Below are positions 27,233 to 36,721 of a stretch of 64,000 nt of DNA, piece by piece. The position numbers and the translations under genes were made by a program. Source of the DNA: Asaia sp. W19 (GTDB lineage: Bacteria > Pseudomonadota > Alphaproteobacteria > Acetobacterales > Acetobacteraceae). Below the pieces are notes generated by a model that saw only the letters and a program-made list of their open reading frames with translations, was not told where the DNA came from and made no database searches. Each line of letters opens with the position of its first letter. The stretch's first letter is position 1. The stretch is taken from NCBI RefSeq assembly GCF_003994335.1, contig NZ_PNQZ01000070.1, forward strand, positions 62,001-126,000. Reading direction: 5' to 3'.

Positions 27233-27837
27233 GCGATGAACCGGTAGGGCTGTCCGCGCAACATCTGGGCAGTTTCGAACAGGGGAAGGCCGATCACCGC
27301 CGAAGGGCTGCCTCCGACATAGCGGATGAGCGAGGCCGCAGCACCCTGAAGGGCGTAGCCCCCGGCTTTGCCCTGCCAGTCTCCCTGATCGAGCAGGGCG
27401 GCAATCTGGGCTTCGGTCAGGCGCGAAAAGGTCACATCTGTCTCGACCAGACGTTCCACCACCCGCCCCTCATTCCAGAGAGCGCTCGGCATGACGCAAA
27501 CGGCTGTGAGTACGGTATGGCGCCTGCCTGACAAAAGGCGCAGGCAGCGCTCGGCAGTGGCGCGATCCTCTGCCTTTGGCAGGATACGACGCCCCACGGC
27601 GACGAGCGTATCCGCTGCGAGCACGAGGGCGCGACCCTCGCAGCGCGCAGCCACGGTCTCGGCTTTCATACGGGCAAGCCGCGCTACACACAGGCGTGGC
27701 GTCTCGTTCTGTCGGGGCGATTCGTCCAGTTCGGCCGCGTCGATACGATCGGGAATAAGCCCGATCTGGCGCAGGAGGTCGACCCGTCTTGGCGACGCCG
27801 AGGCGAGGACCAGCTCCGGCCTTGTGCCGTCGGTCAC
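27229..27837 (-). CDS. maf: Maf-family nucleotide pyrophosphatase
   Basis: 202 aa. It opens with LVLASASPRRVDLLRQIGL, the Maf signature SxSPRR, and contains VLAADTLVAVGRRILPKAED and the conserved GGSPSAVIGLPL end. Maf proteins hydrolyse non-canonical nucleoside triphosphates or dTTP/UTP and can act in septum formation. Its GTG start at 27837 lies 11 bp after the infA stop codon and is preferred to an upstream ATG at 27888 inside infA. A 4-bp overlap joins it to the downstream RNase-like gene. Confidence 0.88.
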   Translation of the reverse strand: MTDGTRPELVLASASPRRVDLLRQIGLIPDRIDAAELDESPRQNETPRLCVARLARMKAETVAARCEGRALVLAADTLVAVGRRILPKAEDRATAERCLRLLSGRRHTVLTAVCVMPSALWNEGRVVERLVETDVTFSRLTEAQIAALLDQGDWQGKAGGYALQGAAASLIRYVGGSPSAVIGLPLFETAQMLRGQPYRFIA

Positions 27838-27847
27838 GAAAACGCTC

Positions 27848-28066
27848 TTACTTGAAGCGGAAGGTGATGCGGCCCTTGGACAGGTCATACGGCGTCATTT
27901 CGACATTCACGCGGTCACCGGCGAGAACACGAATACGGTTCTTGCGCATCTTGCCGCTCGTATGGGCGAGAATGGTGTGTTCGTTGTCGAGCGTGACGCG
28001 AAACATGGCATTGGGCAGCAGCTCGGTAACCGTGCCGCTGAATTCGATCATGTCTTCTTTTGACAT
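27848..28066 (-). CDS. infA: Translation initiation factor IF-1
   Basis: 72 aa, the standard length. [26 protein letters not shown] and the ending [16 protein letters not shown] are invariant IF-1 features (S1/OB fold). IF-1 binds the ribosomal A site region during initiation. It is the first gene of a run containing maf, an RNase E/G-like gene and yacG, an arrangement common in alphaproteobacteria. Highly conserved sequence makes the call secure. Confidence 0.97.
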   Translation of the reverse strand: MSKEDMIEFSGTVTELLPNAMFRVTLDNEHTILAHTSGKMRKNRIRVLAGDRVNVEMTPYDLSKGRITFRFK

Positions 28067-28226
28067 CTGAGTCCTTTAGACTGTGCGCTGGTAAGGGCCG
28101 GAACAGACCCGGCAGGAAGAATTCTGCCGCGTATGTGCTGACTCAGCGCCGTTCCGTCAAGTTTCTTGCTCATTTTGCGGGCGAAAAGGAGGGTATCTCC
28201 CCTTCCTTCACACCGCCGATTGCGTC

Positions 28227-29522
28227 TCAGCCAAGTGCGTCGAGTCGGGCCGACAAGCTGAGCGCATGGGCGTGAAGGCCTTCCGCCCGTGCCAGTCTGG
28301 CTCCGGCGGGGCCGACCGAACGCAGCCCGTTGGCATCGGCTGCGATCGTGGTGGTCCGCTTGAGAAAATCGAATACTGAAAGCCCCGAAGCGAAACGCGC
28401 CGTGCGGCTGGTGGGCAGAACGTGGTTCGGGCCGCCCACGTAATCACCCACCGCCTCGGGGCAGTTGCGGCCAAGGAACATCGCCCCGGCATGACGGATC
28501 ATCGCTGCAAAGGACTCGGGCTCCTCAAGCATGACCTCGAGATGTTCGGAAGCGAAGCGGTTGGCGATAGCAGCGGCTTCCTCCCAGTTGTCCACGATCA
28601 CCACAGCGCCATGATCGGCCCATGATCTGCCTGCAATGGCCGCACGCGGCAGGGTTTTCAACTCTGTCTCGACAGCCTCTACCACGCGCCTGGCAAATTC
28701 AGCATCATCGGTAATCAGCACTGCCTGAGCCAGTTCGTCATGCTCGGCCTGGGCCAACAGGTCCAGCGCGACAAAGCGCGGCTCGTTGCGGTTGTCGGCC
28801 ACAATCACGACCTCGGACGGCCCGGCAATGGAGTCGATACCGACATGGCCGAATACCTGACGCTTCGCCTCAGCCACATAGGCATTGCCCGGACCGACAA
28901 TGCGATCCACCGGCTGGACGGTCTGGGTTCCATAGGCAAGAGCCGCTACCGCCTGGGCCCCGCCGACACGATAGATCTCGCTCACACCGCAGACCCGCGC
29001 AGCCGCCAGAACCAGAGGATTCAGCACGCCATCGGGACAGGGCACGCACATGGCAATACGCTCGACCCCTGCCACGCGGGCCGGAAGCGCGTTCATCAGC
29101 ACCGAGGACGGATAGGCCGCCTTGCCGCCGGGCACGTAAAGCCCGACGGCATCGAGCGGGATCCAGCGCATCCCGAGTGTCAGTCCTGCCTCATCCGTAT
29201 AGGACAGGTTCGCTGGCATCTGGGCACGATGGAAGGACTCGATGCGCGACGCAGCGAGCGTCAGCGCTTCCATGAGTTCTGCATCGACCTTATCTGCCTC
29301 ATGGGCAATCTCGTCAGCCGAGATGCGCAAGGTGCCGGGGGTCAGCGTGAGCCGATCGAAGCGCGTCGTGTAGTCGCACAAGGCGGTATCGCCCTGCACG
29401 CGCACTGCGGCGATGATATCGCGCACAGGCGCCGCCACGCTGGTCTCGACGGCGCTGCGATCAGTCAGAAGGACCGAAAGACGGGACTCGAAATCGGCTT
29501 CGTTGGTCTGGAGCCATTTCAT
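28227..29522 (-). CDS. hisD: Histidinol dehydrogenase
   Basis: 431 aa, typical length. Signature stretches include VGLYVPGGKAAYPSSVLMNALPA, then YRVGGAQAVAALAYGTQTV and VGPGNAYVAEAKRQVFG followed by the IAGPSEVVIVAD motif. The enzyme performs the last two NAD-dependent steps of histidine synthesis (histidinol to histidine) and needs zinc. Start overlaps the hisG stop by 4 bp (ATGA), so the two are co-translated. Confidence 0.96.
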   Translation of the reverse strand: MKWLQTNEADFESRLSVLLTDRSAVETSVAAPVRDIIAAVRVQGDTALCDYTTRFDRLTLTPGTLRISADEIAHEADKVDAELMEALTLAASRIESFHRAQMPANLSYTDEAGLTLGMRWIPLDAVGLYVPGGKAAYPSSVLMNALPARVAGVERIAMCVPCPDGVLNPLVLAAARVCGVSEIYRVGGAQAVAALAYGTQTVQPVDRIVGPGNAYVAEAKRQVFGHVGIDSIAGPSEVVIVADNRNEPRFVALDLLAQAEHDELAQAVLITDDAEFARRVVEAVETELKTLPRAAIAGRSWADHGAVVIVDNWEEAAAIANRFASEHLEVMLEEPESFAAMIRHAGAMFLGRNCPEAVGDYVGGPNHVLPTSRTARFASGLSVFDFLKRTTTIAADANGLRSVGPAGARLARAEGLHAHALSLSARLDALG

Positions 29523-30226
29523 GCGACATTCTCCTGAAGCGCGTCGCGAAAGCGTTCGATCAGGGCACGAATGGCGTCGGGCCGGGTCTTGAGAGCAACG
29601 CGATTGACGATAAGGCGGCTCGTGACATGCGCGATGACATCGGTTTCGTGCAGACCATTGGCCTTGAGGGTCGAGCCCGTATCCACCAGATCGACGATGA
29701 CGCTGGCCATGTCGAGCGTGGGGGCAAGCTCCATGGCACCGTGCAGATGCACGATCTCGGCATTCACACCCTTTGCGGCGAAATGGCGCCGCGTGATGGT
29801 GGGATATTTCGTGGCAACCCGCAGATGCGAACTCGCAGCCTGATTGTCATGCGCGCCCGTGCCTACGGGACGCGCGATGGAAATGCGACACCCCCCGATA
29901 CCGAGGTCGAGGGGCGCATAGATGTCGGGATAATCGAACTCCATCAGCACATCGGCGCCGCAAACACCGATCTGTGCGCCGCCATGCGCCACGAATGTCG
30001 CGACATCGAAGGACCGTACGCGCACGACATCGACCTGCGGATCGAGCGTCGGAAAGCGCAGGCTGCGTGTTCCCTCGCCGATCGCGCTGCCATCACGGAA
30101 CAGCCCCGTCCGCTCCAGCACAGGGCCGAGCGCCTTGAGAATGCGTCCCTTGGGCAGCGCCAATATGAGGGGCGCGTCCTGATCAGGGGCTGAGGAGATG
30201 GGGGCGGGATCGATTGCGGCGTTCAT
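29519..30226 (-). CDS. hisG: ATP phosphoribosyltransferase, short form (catalytic subunit)
   Basis: 235 aa, the short HisG type lacking the C-terminal regulatory domain. It contains LALPKGRILKALGPVLERTG, the VCGADVLMEF region and VDLVDTGSTLKANGL, the PRPP-binding loop motif. It condenses ATP and PRPP in the first histidine step. Short HisG requires the partner HisZ; hisZ is not in this window and must be elsewhere. The hisD gene follows with a 4-bp overlap. Confidence 0.94.
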   Translation of the reverse strand: MNAAIDPAPISSAPDQDAPLILALPKGRILKALGPVLERTGLFRDGSAIGEGTRSLRFPTLDPQVDVVRVRSFDVATFVAHGGAQIGVCGADVLMEFDYPDIYAPLDLGIGGCRISIARPVGTGAHDNQAASSHLRVATKYPTITRRHFAAKGVNAEIVHLHGAMELAPTLDMASVIVDLVDTGSTLKANGLHETDVIAHVTSRLIVNRVALKTRPDAIRALIERFRDALQENVA

Positions 30227-30449
30227 GACGTGCCCTCCCTATCACAGTCTGGCGCGCGCAAGAACCGGGAGCGCTGGGTGTTTTTGCGCTGCTTCATGGC
30301 CCTGCCTGCATCGCGTACCGGTTGCCCCGCCTTCCTGGGCAGCGCGCTCACGCAGTGATGACCGCCAATCCGGCCGCGCCTGCAACCCTCGGCCATCCGA
30401 TCCGCTAGACAGGGAAAGAATGACCCTATGGGAAAGACAGGAGCCCCTC

Positions 30450-31322
30450 ATGTCTCACAGCGACTTTACCCCCAATCTCGCTACGGCAACCCCGCGTGTC
30501 GATGAAGAGCAGAACCATCTGAATCTCAATGACGGGACGCGTATCCCGCAATTCGGGCTTGGCGTTTACAAGACACCCGCCGACGAAACCGCCGAGATCG
30601 TCCGCTACGCCGCCAAGGCCGGATACAAGATGGTCGATACGGCGGCCTTCTATGGGAATGAGGAAGGGGTAGGAGATGCCCTGCAGGACTTCCCCGATCT
30701 CTATACCTCGACAAAGCTCTGGGCATCGGATCTGGGCTATGACGCAGCCCTGCGCGCCTTTGACATCAGCGCCCGCAAGCTACGACGCGATGTGGTCGAC
30801 CTTTATCTGATTCATTGGCCGATGCCGAAAACGGATCTTTTCGTCGAAAGCTGGAAAGCGATGATTCACCTAAAAAACGAGGGTCGCATCCGCTCTATCG
30901 GCGTCTGCAATTTCCAGCCCGAGCATCTGACCCGTCTGATCGAGGAAACAGGCGTCAAGCCCGTGCTCAACCAGATCGAACTGCATCCGGCCTTCCAGCA
31001 GAAGGAATTGCGCGCCTTCAACGAATCGCTGGACATTCGGACCGAAGCCTGGAGCCCACTCGGGCGTGGAACGGGGCTTGATGGCGAAATCATCACCAGC
31101 ATCGCCCATAAACATGGCAAGACACCGGGTCAGGTCACGATCCGCTGGCATCTGGATCAGGGAAATGTCGTCATCCCGAAATCAGCGCACCAGAAGCGTA
31201 TCGACGAGAATTTCGATGTGTTCGACTTCACACTCGATGCAGAGGATATGGCGCGTATCGCCACTCTGGACCGGGCGGATGGACGTACAGGCCCTAACCC
31301 TTACACAGCCGATTTTTCCTGA
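30450..31322 (+). CDS. Aldo/keto reductase
   Basis: 290 aa. The family tetrad is visible: Asp and Tyr in MVDTAAFYGNEEGVGDAL, Lys in YTSTKLW, and His in YLIHWPMP. NADPH-binding residues lie in VVIPKSAHQKRIDEN. It reduces aldehydes or ketones (for example 2,5-diketogluconate-type substrates) with NADPH in the cytoplasm. AGGAG sits just upstream of the ATG at 30450. It is divergent from hisG and followed by a small exported protein. In acetic acid bacteria such reductases often act on keto-sugars, but this is an inference. Confidence 0.9.
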   Translation: MSHSDFTPNLATATPRVDEEQNHLNLNDGTRIPQFGLGVYKTPADETAEIVRYAAKAGYKMVDTAAFYGNEEGVGDALQDFPDLYTSTKLWASDLGYDAALRAFDISARKLRRDVVDLYLIHWPMPKTDLFVESWKAMIHLKNEGRIRSIGVCNFQPEHLTRLIEETGVKPVLNQIELHPAFQQKELRAFNESLDIRTEAWSPLGRGTGLDGEIITSIAHKHGKTPGQVTIRWHLDQGNVVIPKSAHQKRIDENFDVFDFTLDAEDMARIATLDRADGRTGPNPYTADFS

Positions 31323-31383
31323 TGTAACAAAACGCCTCCAAATGTGACAGCGCCTCGGGTGCGGGATCTGCCACTCTCGCCCG

Positions 31384-31878
31384 ATGACTATTCAGCCCCC
31401 CTCTCCAAGCGGGACCACCCGTCACTATCGCGTCGGCACTTCGGGTGGTGTCCTGTTATGTGCCTTGTCGCTAGGTGGGTATTGGGGGGCCAATGCGCGG
31501 GCGGCGGAGGGCCAGACCGCGTATTTCATGCCGCCACCGCAGGGTCTCACCCATTCGGTGTCAACCCGCCCCGCCCCGCTCAAGGGTCTCGCGGCTGGCA
31601 GCCCGAGTTTTACGCTTCAGGCCAGTGTACCCAGCAAGGTATTTCCTGAACCGGATCTCGCCACGCTTTTACGCCGTCATACGCCGATCACGATCGAACA
31701 CCGCACCGAATCACCGATTGCGTTCGAGAAGGGCGTGACGACGATATTCGCCCTACCGGTTTCCGGGGTGAAGGGGCTCGACCTGACGGCCAGCTTCTTT
31801 GCGGGACATCGCGACACCCGGCTCGGCGCGCCGCCGGGCTCAGCCGCCATCACGGGAGGCCTGCGTTTTCGCTGGTGA
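31384..31878 (+). CDS. Small exported protein of unknown function
   Basis: 164 aa. A hydrophobic segment around residues 20-40 (GGVLLCALSLGGYWGANARAA) ends in an A-x-A-type site and could be a signal peptide with a long n-region. The mature region is rich in Pro, Ala and Thr, and the last residues GGLRFRW end in an aromatic residue, as in some outer-membrane proteins, but the protein is too short for a standard barrel. No domain recognised. It is between the aldo/keto reductase and the convergent murA gene. Confidence 0.5.
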   Translation: MTIQPPSPSGTTRHYRVGTSGGVLLCALSLGGYWGANARAAEGQTAYFMPPPQGLTHSVSTRPAPLKGLAAGSPSFTLQASVPSKVFPEPDLATLLRRHTPITIEHRTESPIAFEKGVTTIFALPVSGVKGLDLTASFFAGHRDTRLGAPPGSAAITGGLRFRW

Positions 31879-31915
31879 CTCTGCCCAGGCTTCCGTGAGA
31901 GGCAGTCCCTGTTTC

Positions 31916-33178
31916 TTACTCGCGAATACGCTCGATATCCGCTCCAACGGCGGAAAGCTTGCGATCGACTGCCTCATAGCCGCGATCCAGATGGTAGATG
32001 CGGCTCAGCGAGGTTTCCCCCTGCGCACCGAGTCCGGCAAGAATCAGTGAGAACGAGGCACGCAGATCGGTCGCCATGACGGGAGCACCGGAAAGATGAT
32101 TCACGCCGCGAATGATGGCGGATGACCCGTGCACGTTGATCCGTGCGCCCATACGGTTGAGTTCGGGCACATGCATGAAACGATTCTCGAAAATCGTCTC
32201 CGTCACCATCGACGCGCCTTCGGCCACGGCGAGCATGGCCATGAACTGGGCCTGCATGTCCGTGGGGAAGCCAGGGTAAGGCTCGGTCATGATATCCACG
32301 CCCTTGAGAGCGCCCGTACGGCGCACACGAATGGCGTTTTCCTCTTCCAGCACCTCGACACCGGCTTCCTCGAGAGTACGCACCACGGCACCCAGATCAC
32401 GCACGCGGCCACCGATCAGGCGCAAATCGCCTCCCGTGATACCCGCAGCGCAGGCATAGGTGCCGCATTCGATGCGATCGGCCATGATGGCATGCTGGGC
32501 GCCGGTCAGTGCCTCGACACCATCAATGACCAGCGTCCCGGTCCCTGCCCCGGCGATGCGTGCGCCCATGCGGTTCAGACACTCGACCAGATCGCTGATC
32601 TCGGGCTCACGCGCCGCATTGACGATTTCGGTACGTCCCTTGGCCAGAGTGGCCGCCATGAGCAGGTTCTCGGTCGCACCAACCGAGGCGAAAGGCAGGA
32701 CGATACGATCGCCCACCAGACCGCCCGGCGCGCTGGCGTTGATGTACCCATTTTCGAGGCGAATGGTCGCCCCCAGGGTCTCGAGTCCCTTCAGATGCAG
32801 ATCGACCGGGCGCGTCCCAATGGCGCAGCCGCCGGGCAGGGAAACACGCGCCTCATGGGCGCGGGCCAGGAGCGGACCGAGCACGAGAATCGAGGCGCGC
32901 ATCTTGGAAACAATGTCATAAGGCGCTTCGACCGAGGTGATCGGGCCACCAATCGACAGGGTACGCCCCTCCGCATCGACCGGGTCGACCGCAATGCCAT
33001 GCTGACGCAGCAGGGTCTGCATGGTCTCGATATCGGCGATCTTGGGGACATTCGACAGGATGAGACGCTCGGACGTCAGAAGCCCCGCGACCATGAGCTT
33101 GAGACCGGCATTCTTGGCGCCACCGATCACGATCTCGCCTTCAAGACGCCTGCCGCCACGTATGATGAAACGGTCCAT
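31916..33178 (-). CDS. murA: UDP-N-acetylglucosamine 1-carboxyvinyltransferase
   Basis: 420 aa, standard length. [14 protein letters not shown] near residues 18-31 and the catalytic loop [15 protein letters not shown] (Cys118) identify MurA, which transfers enolpyruvate from PEP to UDP-GlcNAc as the first committed peptidoglycan step and is the fosfomycin target. Presence of Cys rather than Asp at this position predicts fosfomycin sensitivity of the enzyme. It stands between an exported protein and the fnr-like gene. Confidence 0.96.
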   Translation of the reverse strand: MDRFIIRGGRRLEGEIVIGGAKNAGLKLMVAGLLTSERLILSNVPKIADIETMQTLLRQHGIAVDPVDAEGRTLSIGGPITSVEAPYDIVSKMRASILVLGPLLARAHEARVSLPGGCAIGTRPVDLHLKGLETLGATIRLENGYINASAPGGLVGDRIVLPFASVGATENLLMAATLAKGRTEIVNAAREPEISDLVECLNRMGARIAGAGTGTLVIDGVEALTGAQHAIMADRIECGTYACAAGITGGDLRLIGGRVRDLGAVVRTLEEAGVEVLEEENAIRVRRTGALKGVDIMTEPYPGFPTDMQAQFMAMLAVAEGASMVTETIFENRFMHVPELNRMGARINVHGSSAIIRGVNHLSGAPVMATDLRASFSLILAGLGAQGETSLSRIYHLDRGYEAVDRKLSAVGADIERIRE

Positions 33179-33298
33179 GATCTCTAGCTCCTGAAGGATG
33201 AGGCTCTCGCGGGAAAGTGTCCTCTCTCCCCCGTCATCATGGCTGCGTCAAGGCATCAATTGGGCATGGTCGGGCCGCATCTTCCGCCCGGCAAGCCC

Positions 33299-34027
33299 TT
33301 ACCCGCCACGAGCCAGAGTTTCGAGCGCAGGCAGGCTTAAAAGCGTGATCTGCGTCACCTGGGTGATGGCGATCAGTTTCTCGCGCTGCAGCGCATTGAG
33401 CGTACGGCTGACCGTTTCGATCGTAAGACCGAGATAGTCCGCAATCCCGGTGCGGCTCATCGGTAGATGAATAACGATCTCCTTTGTGGAGGAGCGATGA
33501 TGCTGCTCAAGCAGGAAGCTTGCCAGACGCTCGCGCGCCGTCTTGCGCCCCAGGAGAAGCATGCGCTTTTGCGCCTGAACCAGTTCGCGCGAGGCTTCCT
33601 CCATCAATCGATGCTCGATATCAGGGAATTCGCGCTTGAGGATATTGAGCCCCGTACGGGAAAAGCGGCAAAGGGAAACCGGGCCGAGCGCCTCTGCACT
33701 GAACCCGTAAGTGGACCCACTGGCCAGCCCGAGAAAATCGCCGCTCTGTGCGAAGCCCGTGATCTGGCGACGCCCATCGGGCATCAGCGCAAAGATCTTG
33801 ACGTGACCGGAAGTGACGATGAAGAAATCACTGGCGGGCTCCCCCTCCTGAATGAACGTCTTGCCCGCCATCACGGCCAGACGATGGGAGTATTGAGCGA
33901 GTCGAGTCATATCGTCCGGATCGATCACGGAACAAATGCTGCGCGGTCGTGCTTCGCAGTGGAGGCATTGCCCGCAGTTGCCACAAGATCCGAGCATGCT
34001 GATACTGTCCCTGGTCTGAACATCCAT
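33299..34027 (-). CDS. fnr: FNR-type oxygen-sensing transcriptional regulator
   Basis: 242 aa. Five N-terminal cysteines at 15, 18, 21, 24 and 32 (CGNCGQCLHC...C) are a plausible [4Fe-4S] ligand set as in FNR. A cyclic-nucleotide-binding-like domain follows, then a Crp-type HTH with ADYLGLTIETVSR, whose E204-x-x-S207-R208 is the recognition-helix signature for TTGAT half-sites. It would switch genes under low oxygen. A matching FNR box lies in the 175-bp gap upstream, in front of the divergent ompW gene. Confidence 0.88.
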   Translation of the reverse strand: MDVQTRDSISMLGSCGNCGQCLHCEARPRSICSVIDPDDMTRLAQYSHRLAVMAGKTFIQEGEPASDFFIVTSGHVKIFALMPDGRRQITGFAQSGDFLGLASGSTYGFSAEALGPVSLCRFSRTGLNILKREFPDIEHRLMEEASRELVQAQKRMLLLGRKTARERLASFLLEQHHRSSTKEIVIHLPMSRTGIADYLGLTIETVSRTLNALQREKLIAITQVTQITLLSLPALETLARGG

Positions 34028-34129
34028 GACGAACTCGGTCCTCTTTTTTTATTCTTATTCTTGTTTCGTTAACATTAAGTCATATACTGTGGCCAAATCC
34101 CCACGGTCGAACACTTGAGTGTCACCGCT

Positions 34130-34143
34130 TTGACATGGATCAA
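34130..34143. promoter_or_regulatory. FNR box between fnr and ompW
   Basis: TTGAC-ATGG-ATCAA matches the FNR consensus TTGAT-N4-ATCAA at 9 of 10 positions. It lies between the divergent fnr and ompW genes, about 60-70 bp before ompW. FNR control of ompW is known in enterobacteria, which supports the reading. Confidence 0.75.
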
Positions 34144-34201
34144 GGCAGCGCATCATAGCGCATGGTGAGAGAACGTCACTGTTTAATAACGGATGACGTC
34201 G

Positions 34202-35008
34202 ATGAAGACCTCTTTCAAAATCTCGAGCGCGCTGCTCACCGGCTTTGTTGCAGCCGCCGTCGCGGCCCCTGCCGCCCAGGCACAGAACGCCCCGGTCGTG
34301 AACGCTCCCGTTTCCACCAACATGGTTCTGGCCCCTCAGGCACAGGCCATGGCGGCACCCCGCGCCTCCTCAAGCGATGAGTGCGGCCTGTTCAAGACCT
34401 GCTCGAGCACCAAGATCGGTCTTGGCAAGGGCGATTTCATCGTGCGTCTGTCGGCTCTCGGCGTCATTCCGGAAGATCGCGACAGCAAGCTCTGGCTGAA
34501 TGGCTCGGCTATACCGGGTCATGTGAAGACCACCAACCAGGTCATGCCGGAACTGACGTTCGAATATTTCTTCACCGATAATATTTCGATCGACCTGATT
34601 GCAGCCAGCACCCGCCATGAAGTGGCTGCCAAGGGCACGCCGCTTGGGAATATCGATGTCGGTAGCGCCTGGGCTCTGCCCCCCACCATCACGCTGGCCT
34701 GGCACTTCCGCCCGCACAAGCGCTTCAACCCCTATGTGGGCGTGGGTGCAACGCTGGCATGGTTCCATAACGTGTCCCCCGCCGGTGGCCTCGTGCAGAA
34801 GCTCAATGTCGGCGTGACGGGCGGCCCGTCGGTCAATGTCGGCTTCGATTATCAGCTGGTCGGCAACTGGTTCTTCAACATGGATGCCAAGCAGATGTTT
34901 CTGCGCATGCATGCCTGGGCCAATGACCGTGGGTCGGGCGCCTTCATCAAGGCCCATGACTCGCTCGACCCGACTGTGGTCGGTGCCGGTATCGAATACC
35001 GCTTCTGA
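34202..35008 (+). CDS. ompW: OmpW-family outer-membrane protein
   Basis: 268 aa starting MKTSFKISSALLTGFVAAAVAAPAAQA, a clear signal peptide; an ATG at 34193 is the other option. The mature protein has the eight-stranded barrel pattern: GDFIVRLSALGVIP, then MPELTFEYFFTDNISIDLIA, PPTITLAWHFRPHKRFNPYVGVG and the C-terminal GAGIEYRF ending in Phe. OmpW forms a narrow hydrophobic channel in the outer membrane. The Ala/Pro-rich segment after the signal peptide is not part of the usual barrel. A strong terminator follows and an FNR box precedes it. Confidence 0.88.
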   Translation: MKTSFKISSALLTGFVAAAVAAPAAQAQNAPVVNAPVSTNMVLAPQAQAMAAPRASSSDECGLFKTCSSTKIGLGKGDFIVRLSALGVIPEDRDSKLWLNGSAIPGHVKTTNQVMPELTFEYFFTDNISIDLIAASTRHEVAAKGTPLGNIDVGSAWALPPTITLAWHFRPHKRFNPYVGVGATLAWFHNVSPAGGLVQKLNVGVTGGPSVNVGFDYQLVGNWFFNMDAKQMFLRMHAWANDRGSGAFIKAHDSLDPTVVGAGIEYRF

Positions 35009-35038
35009 TTTCCCCTCCCCGGGACAATCAGTAAACGA

Positions 35039-35067
35039 GGCCGCCCGGATACCGGGCGGCCTTTTTT
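35039..35067 (+). terminator. Rho-independent terminator of ompW
   Basis: GGCCGCCCGG and CCGGGCGGCC form a perfect 10-bp stem with a 3-nt loop, followed by TTTTTT. It is 30 bp after the ompW stop codon. Confidence 0.93.
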
Positions 35068-35185
35068 ATTACCGGCCACAGGATATGACCTGCTCTCGAC
35101 TTCGCTTCGGAAAGTTGCACTCCCGGGAGCGTCTCCAGCCTGCCTGTTTGGCCTGAGCCTCATGACCGCCCCGTGGCCGGGGCAC

Positions 35186-36259
35186 TCACAGAAGCCCTAG
35201 CAGCCCCACCAGGCCGAAGCTCATGAGGCCCAGCGCCAGCAAGGAGAGCGTCACCGCTCCGATGACACGCCGGCCAGCCTTTGCGACGGACGCGACCTCA
35301 ACGCCAAGACCCAGTGCCGCCATGGACATGACGGTCATGAGCATGGCTAGGTGGTGAAGCAACGGCAGAAGGACCAGTGGAACGAGACCGGCAGAACGCA
35401 GGGCGGCCAGCGCGAAAAAGCCGATGATGAACCATGGGACGAGGCGGAAAACGGTTTTCCCCCAACCTGTTTTCGCCCCATTGATGAGGGGCTGCCCGCC
35501 TTCAGCCCTGAAAAACAGAGATAACACGATGCAGACGGGTCCAAGCATCATCACACGCACCAGCTTGACCAATGTGCCGGTCTGAACCGCAACAAGCCCG
35601 AGCGGTGCGGCGGCGGCAACCACCTGAGGCACGGCATAGGTAACGAGCCCGGCAAAAGTGCCGAATGCCGTTGCACTCATGCCCAAAGCCAGCCCCAGGA
35701 CGGGCAGAGCAAGCACGGCCATGACCCCGAAAACAGCGGTAAAGGCGATAGAAGCCGTGACATCGCGTCCTTCGGCCCGGATGACAGGTGCGACTGCCGC
35801 GATAGCGGAATTGCCGCAGATCGCATTGCCACAGGCAATCAGAAGCGCCATGCGCGGCGCGAGCCCAAGCGCCCTTCCTATCCCGTAGGAGACCAGAATA
35901 GACGTTGCTACGAGCCCCATGATCCCGAGCAGGAGCAAGGGACCGGCTGCGACCACTGCGCCCAGACTGACCGAAGCCCCCAGAAGCACCACGGCCCCCT
36001 CAAGCAGATATTTGGCGCTGAACCCGATACCGCGTTGAAGGGGCTGGCCGGGCACCCAGACACTGCGCAGAGCGACGCCGAAAACAATGGCGAAAACGAG
36101 AGCCTCCAGGCTTCTGCCCTCGAGGACGCGGTGCGAGACATTCTCGGCGAGCATCGCGCTGCCTGTCACAGTGGCGCAAAGCGCGAGGCCTGGCAGAAGA
36201 CTCGCGACCCTGCCCCACGACGCACCACCGAGAACAGGAGAAGACTGCAAACTGGCCAT
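35186..36259 (-). CDS. YeiH/UPF0324 family membrane transporter
   Basis: 357 aa with about ten hydrophobic helices. The signatures LRSVWVPGQPLQRGIGFSAK, EGAVVLLGASVSLG and IACGNAICGNSAIAA are those of the UPF0324 (YeiH) family, annotated as putative sulfate or sulfonate exporters. An upstream AAAGGATC supports the ATG at 36259 (three codons further upstream are also possible). Family members are often next to a LysR regulator; none is adjacent here. It is divergent from the TonB receptor across 462 bp. Substrate not firmly established. Confidence 0.82.
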   Translation of the reverse strand: MASLQSSPVLGGASWGRVASLLPGLALCATVTGSAMLAENVSHRVLEGRSLEALVFAIVFGVALRSVWVPGQPLQRGIGFSAKYLLEGAVVLLGASVSLGAVVAAGPLLLLGIMGLVATSILVSYGIGRALGLAPRMALLIACGNAICGNSAIAAVAPVIRAEGRDVTASIAFTAVFGVMAVLALPVLGLALGMSATAFGTFAGLVTYAVPQVVAAAAPLGLVAVQTGTLVKLVRVMMLGPVCIVLSLFFRAEGGQPLINGAKTGWGKTVFRLVPWFIIGFFALAALRSAGLVPLVLLPLLHHLAMLMTVMSMAALGLGVEVASVAKAGRRVIGAVTLSLLALGLMSFGLVGLLGLL

Positions 36260-36721
36260 GGAAGATCCTTTCGACCTCATGGCTAAGCGTCGGAGAAATA
36301 GAATTCCAATGCATTGTTTTGGACATTACAATCGATTTTTTCGATGGTTCTCAAGGAAGGGTCTCCTCGACCGTCCCAGTGCGACGAGGCAGTTTTCCTC
36401 ACCCACCGGACGTGATCGCGCGGACGACGGAACGCGGTGCACGTGAAGCCCCCGCTGCGTGACCGCTTTCACAAGACGTCACGCACATGGGCATGGGAGA
36501 GAGGAGCGAAGCCGCTGCCCCGCGAGAGGCGAGAGAAGCGGTTCCTCTCTTTCGAGTAACGAGCGCGGAGCGTCTTTGCGTCATATCGCCCGGGATGCTT
36601 CAGGTCAGGCTCGCTATTTCATCAATCCTTCACAACTCGATCATGGAAGGTTCACACACTGTAACGAACTCTCCGAATAGGGTGCGCCGCGTTCCAGCCC
36701 GTCTTAAAGGAAAGTTTACTG
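36260..36721. other. Long intergenic region upstream of TonB receptor and YeiH gene
   Basis: About 460 bp without a supported gene between divergent genes. It contains a 5-bp-arm palindrome, ATCGATTTTTTCGAT, at about 36331-36345 and an AAAGGAAA ribosome-binding site just before 36722. No Fur box or riboswitch was recognised. Confidence 0.4.

Noticed and set aside
36640-36680. Possible Pho box before the TonB receptor
   Set aside because: CTGTAAC followed by CTCTCC matches the direct-repeat Pho consensus only partly; too weak to report as a site.
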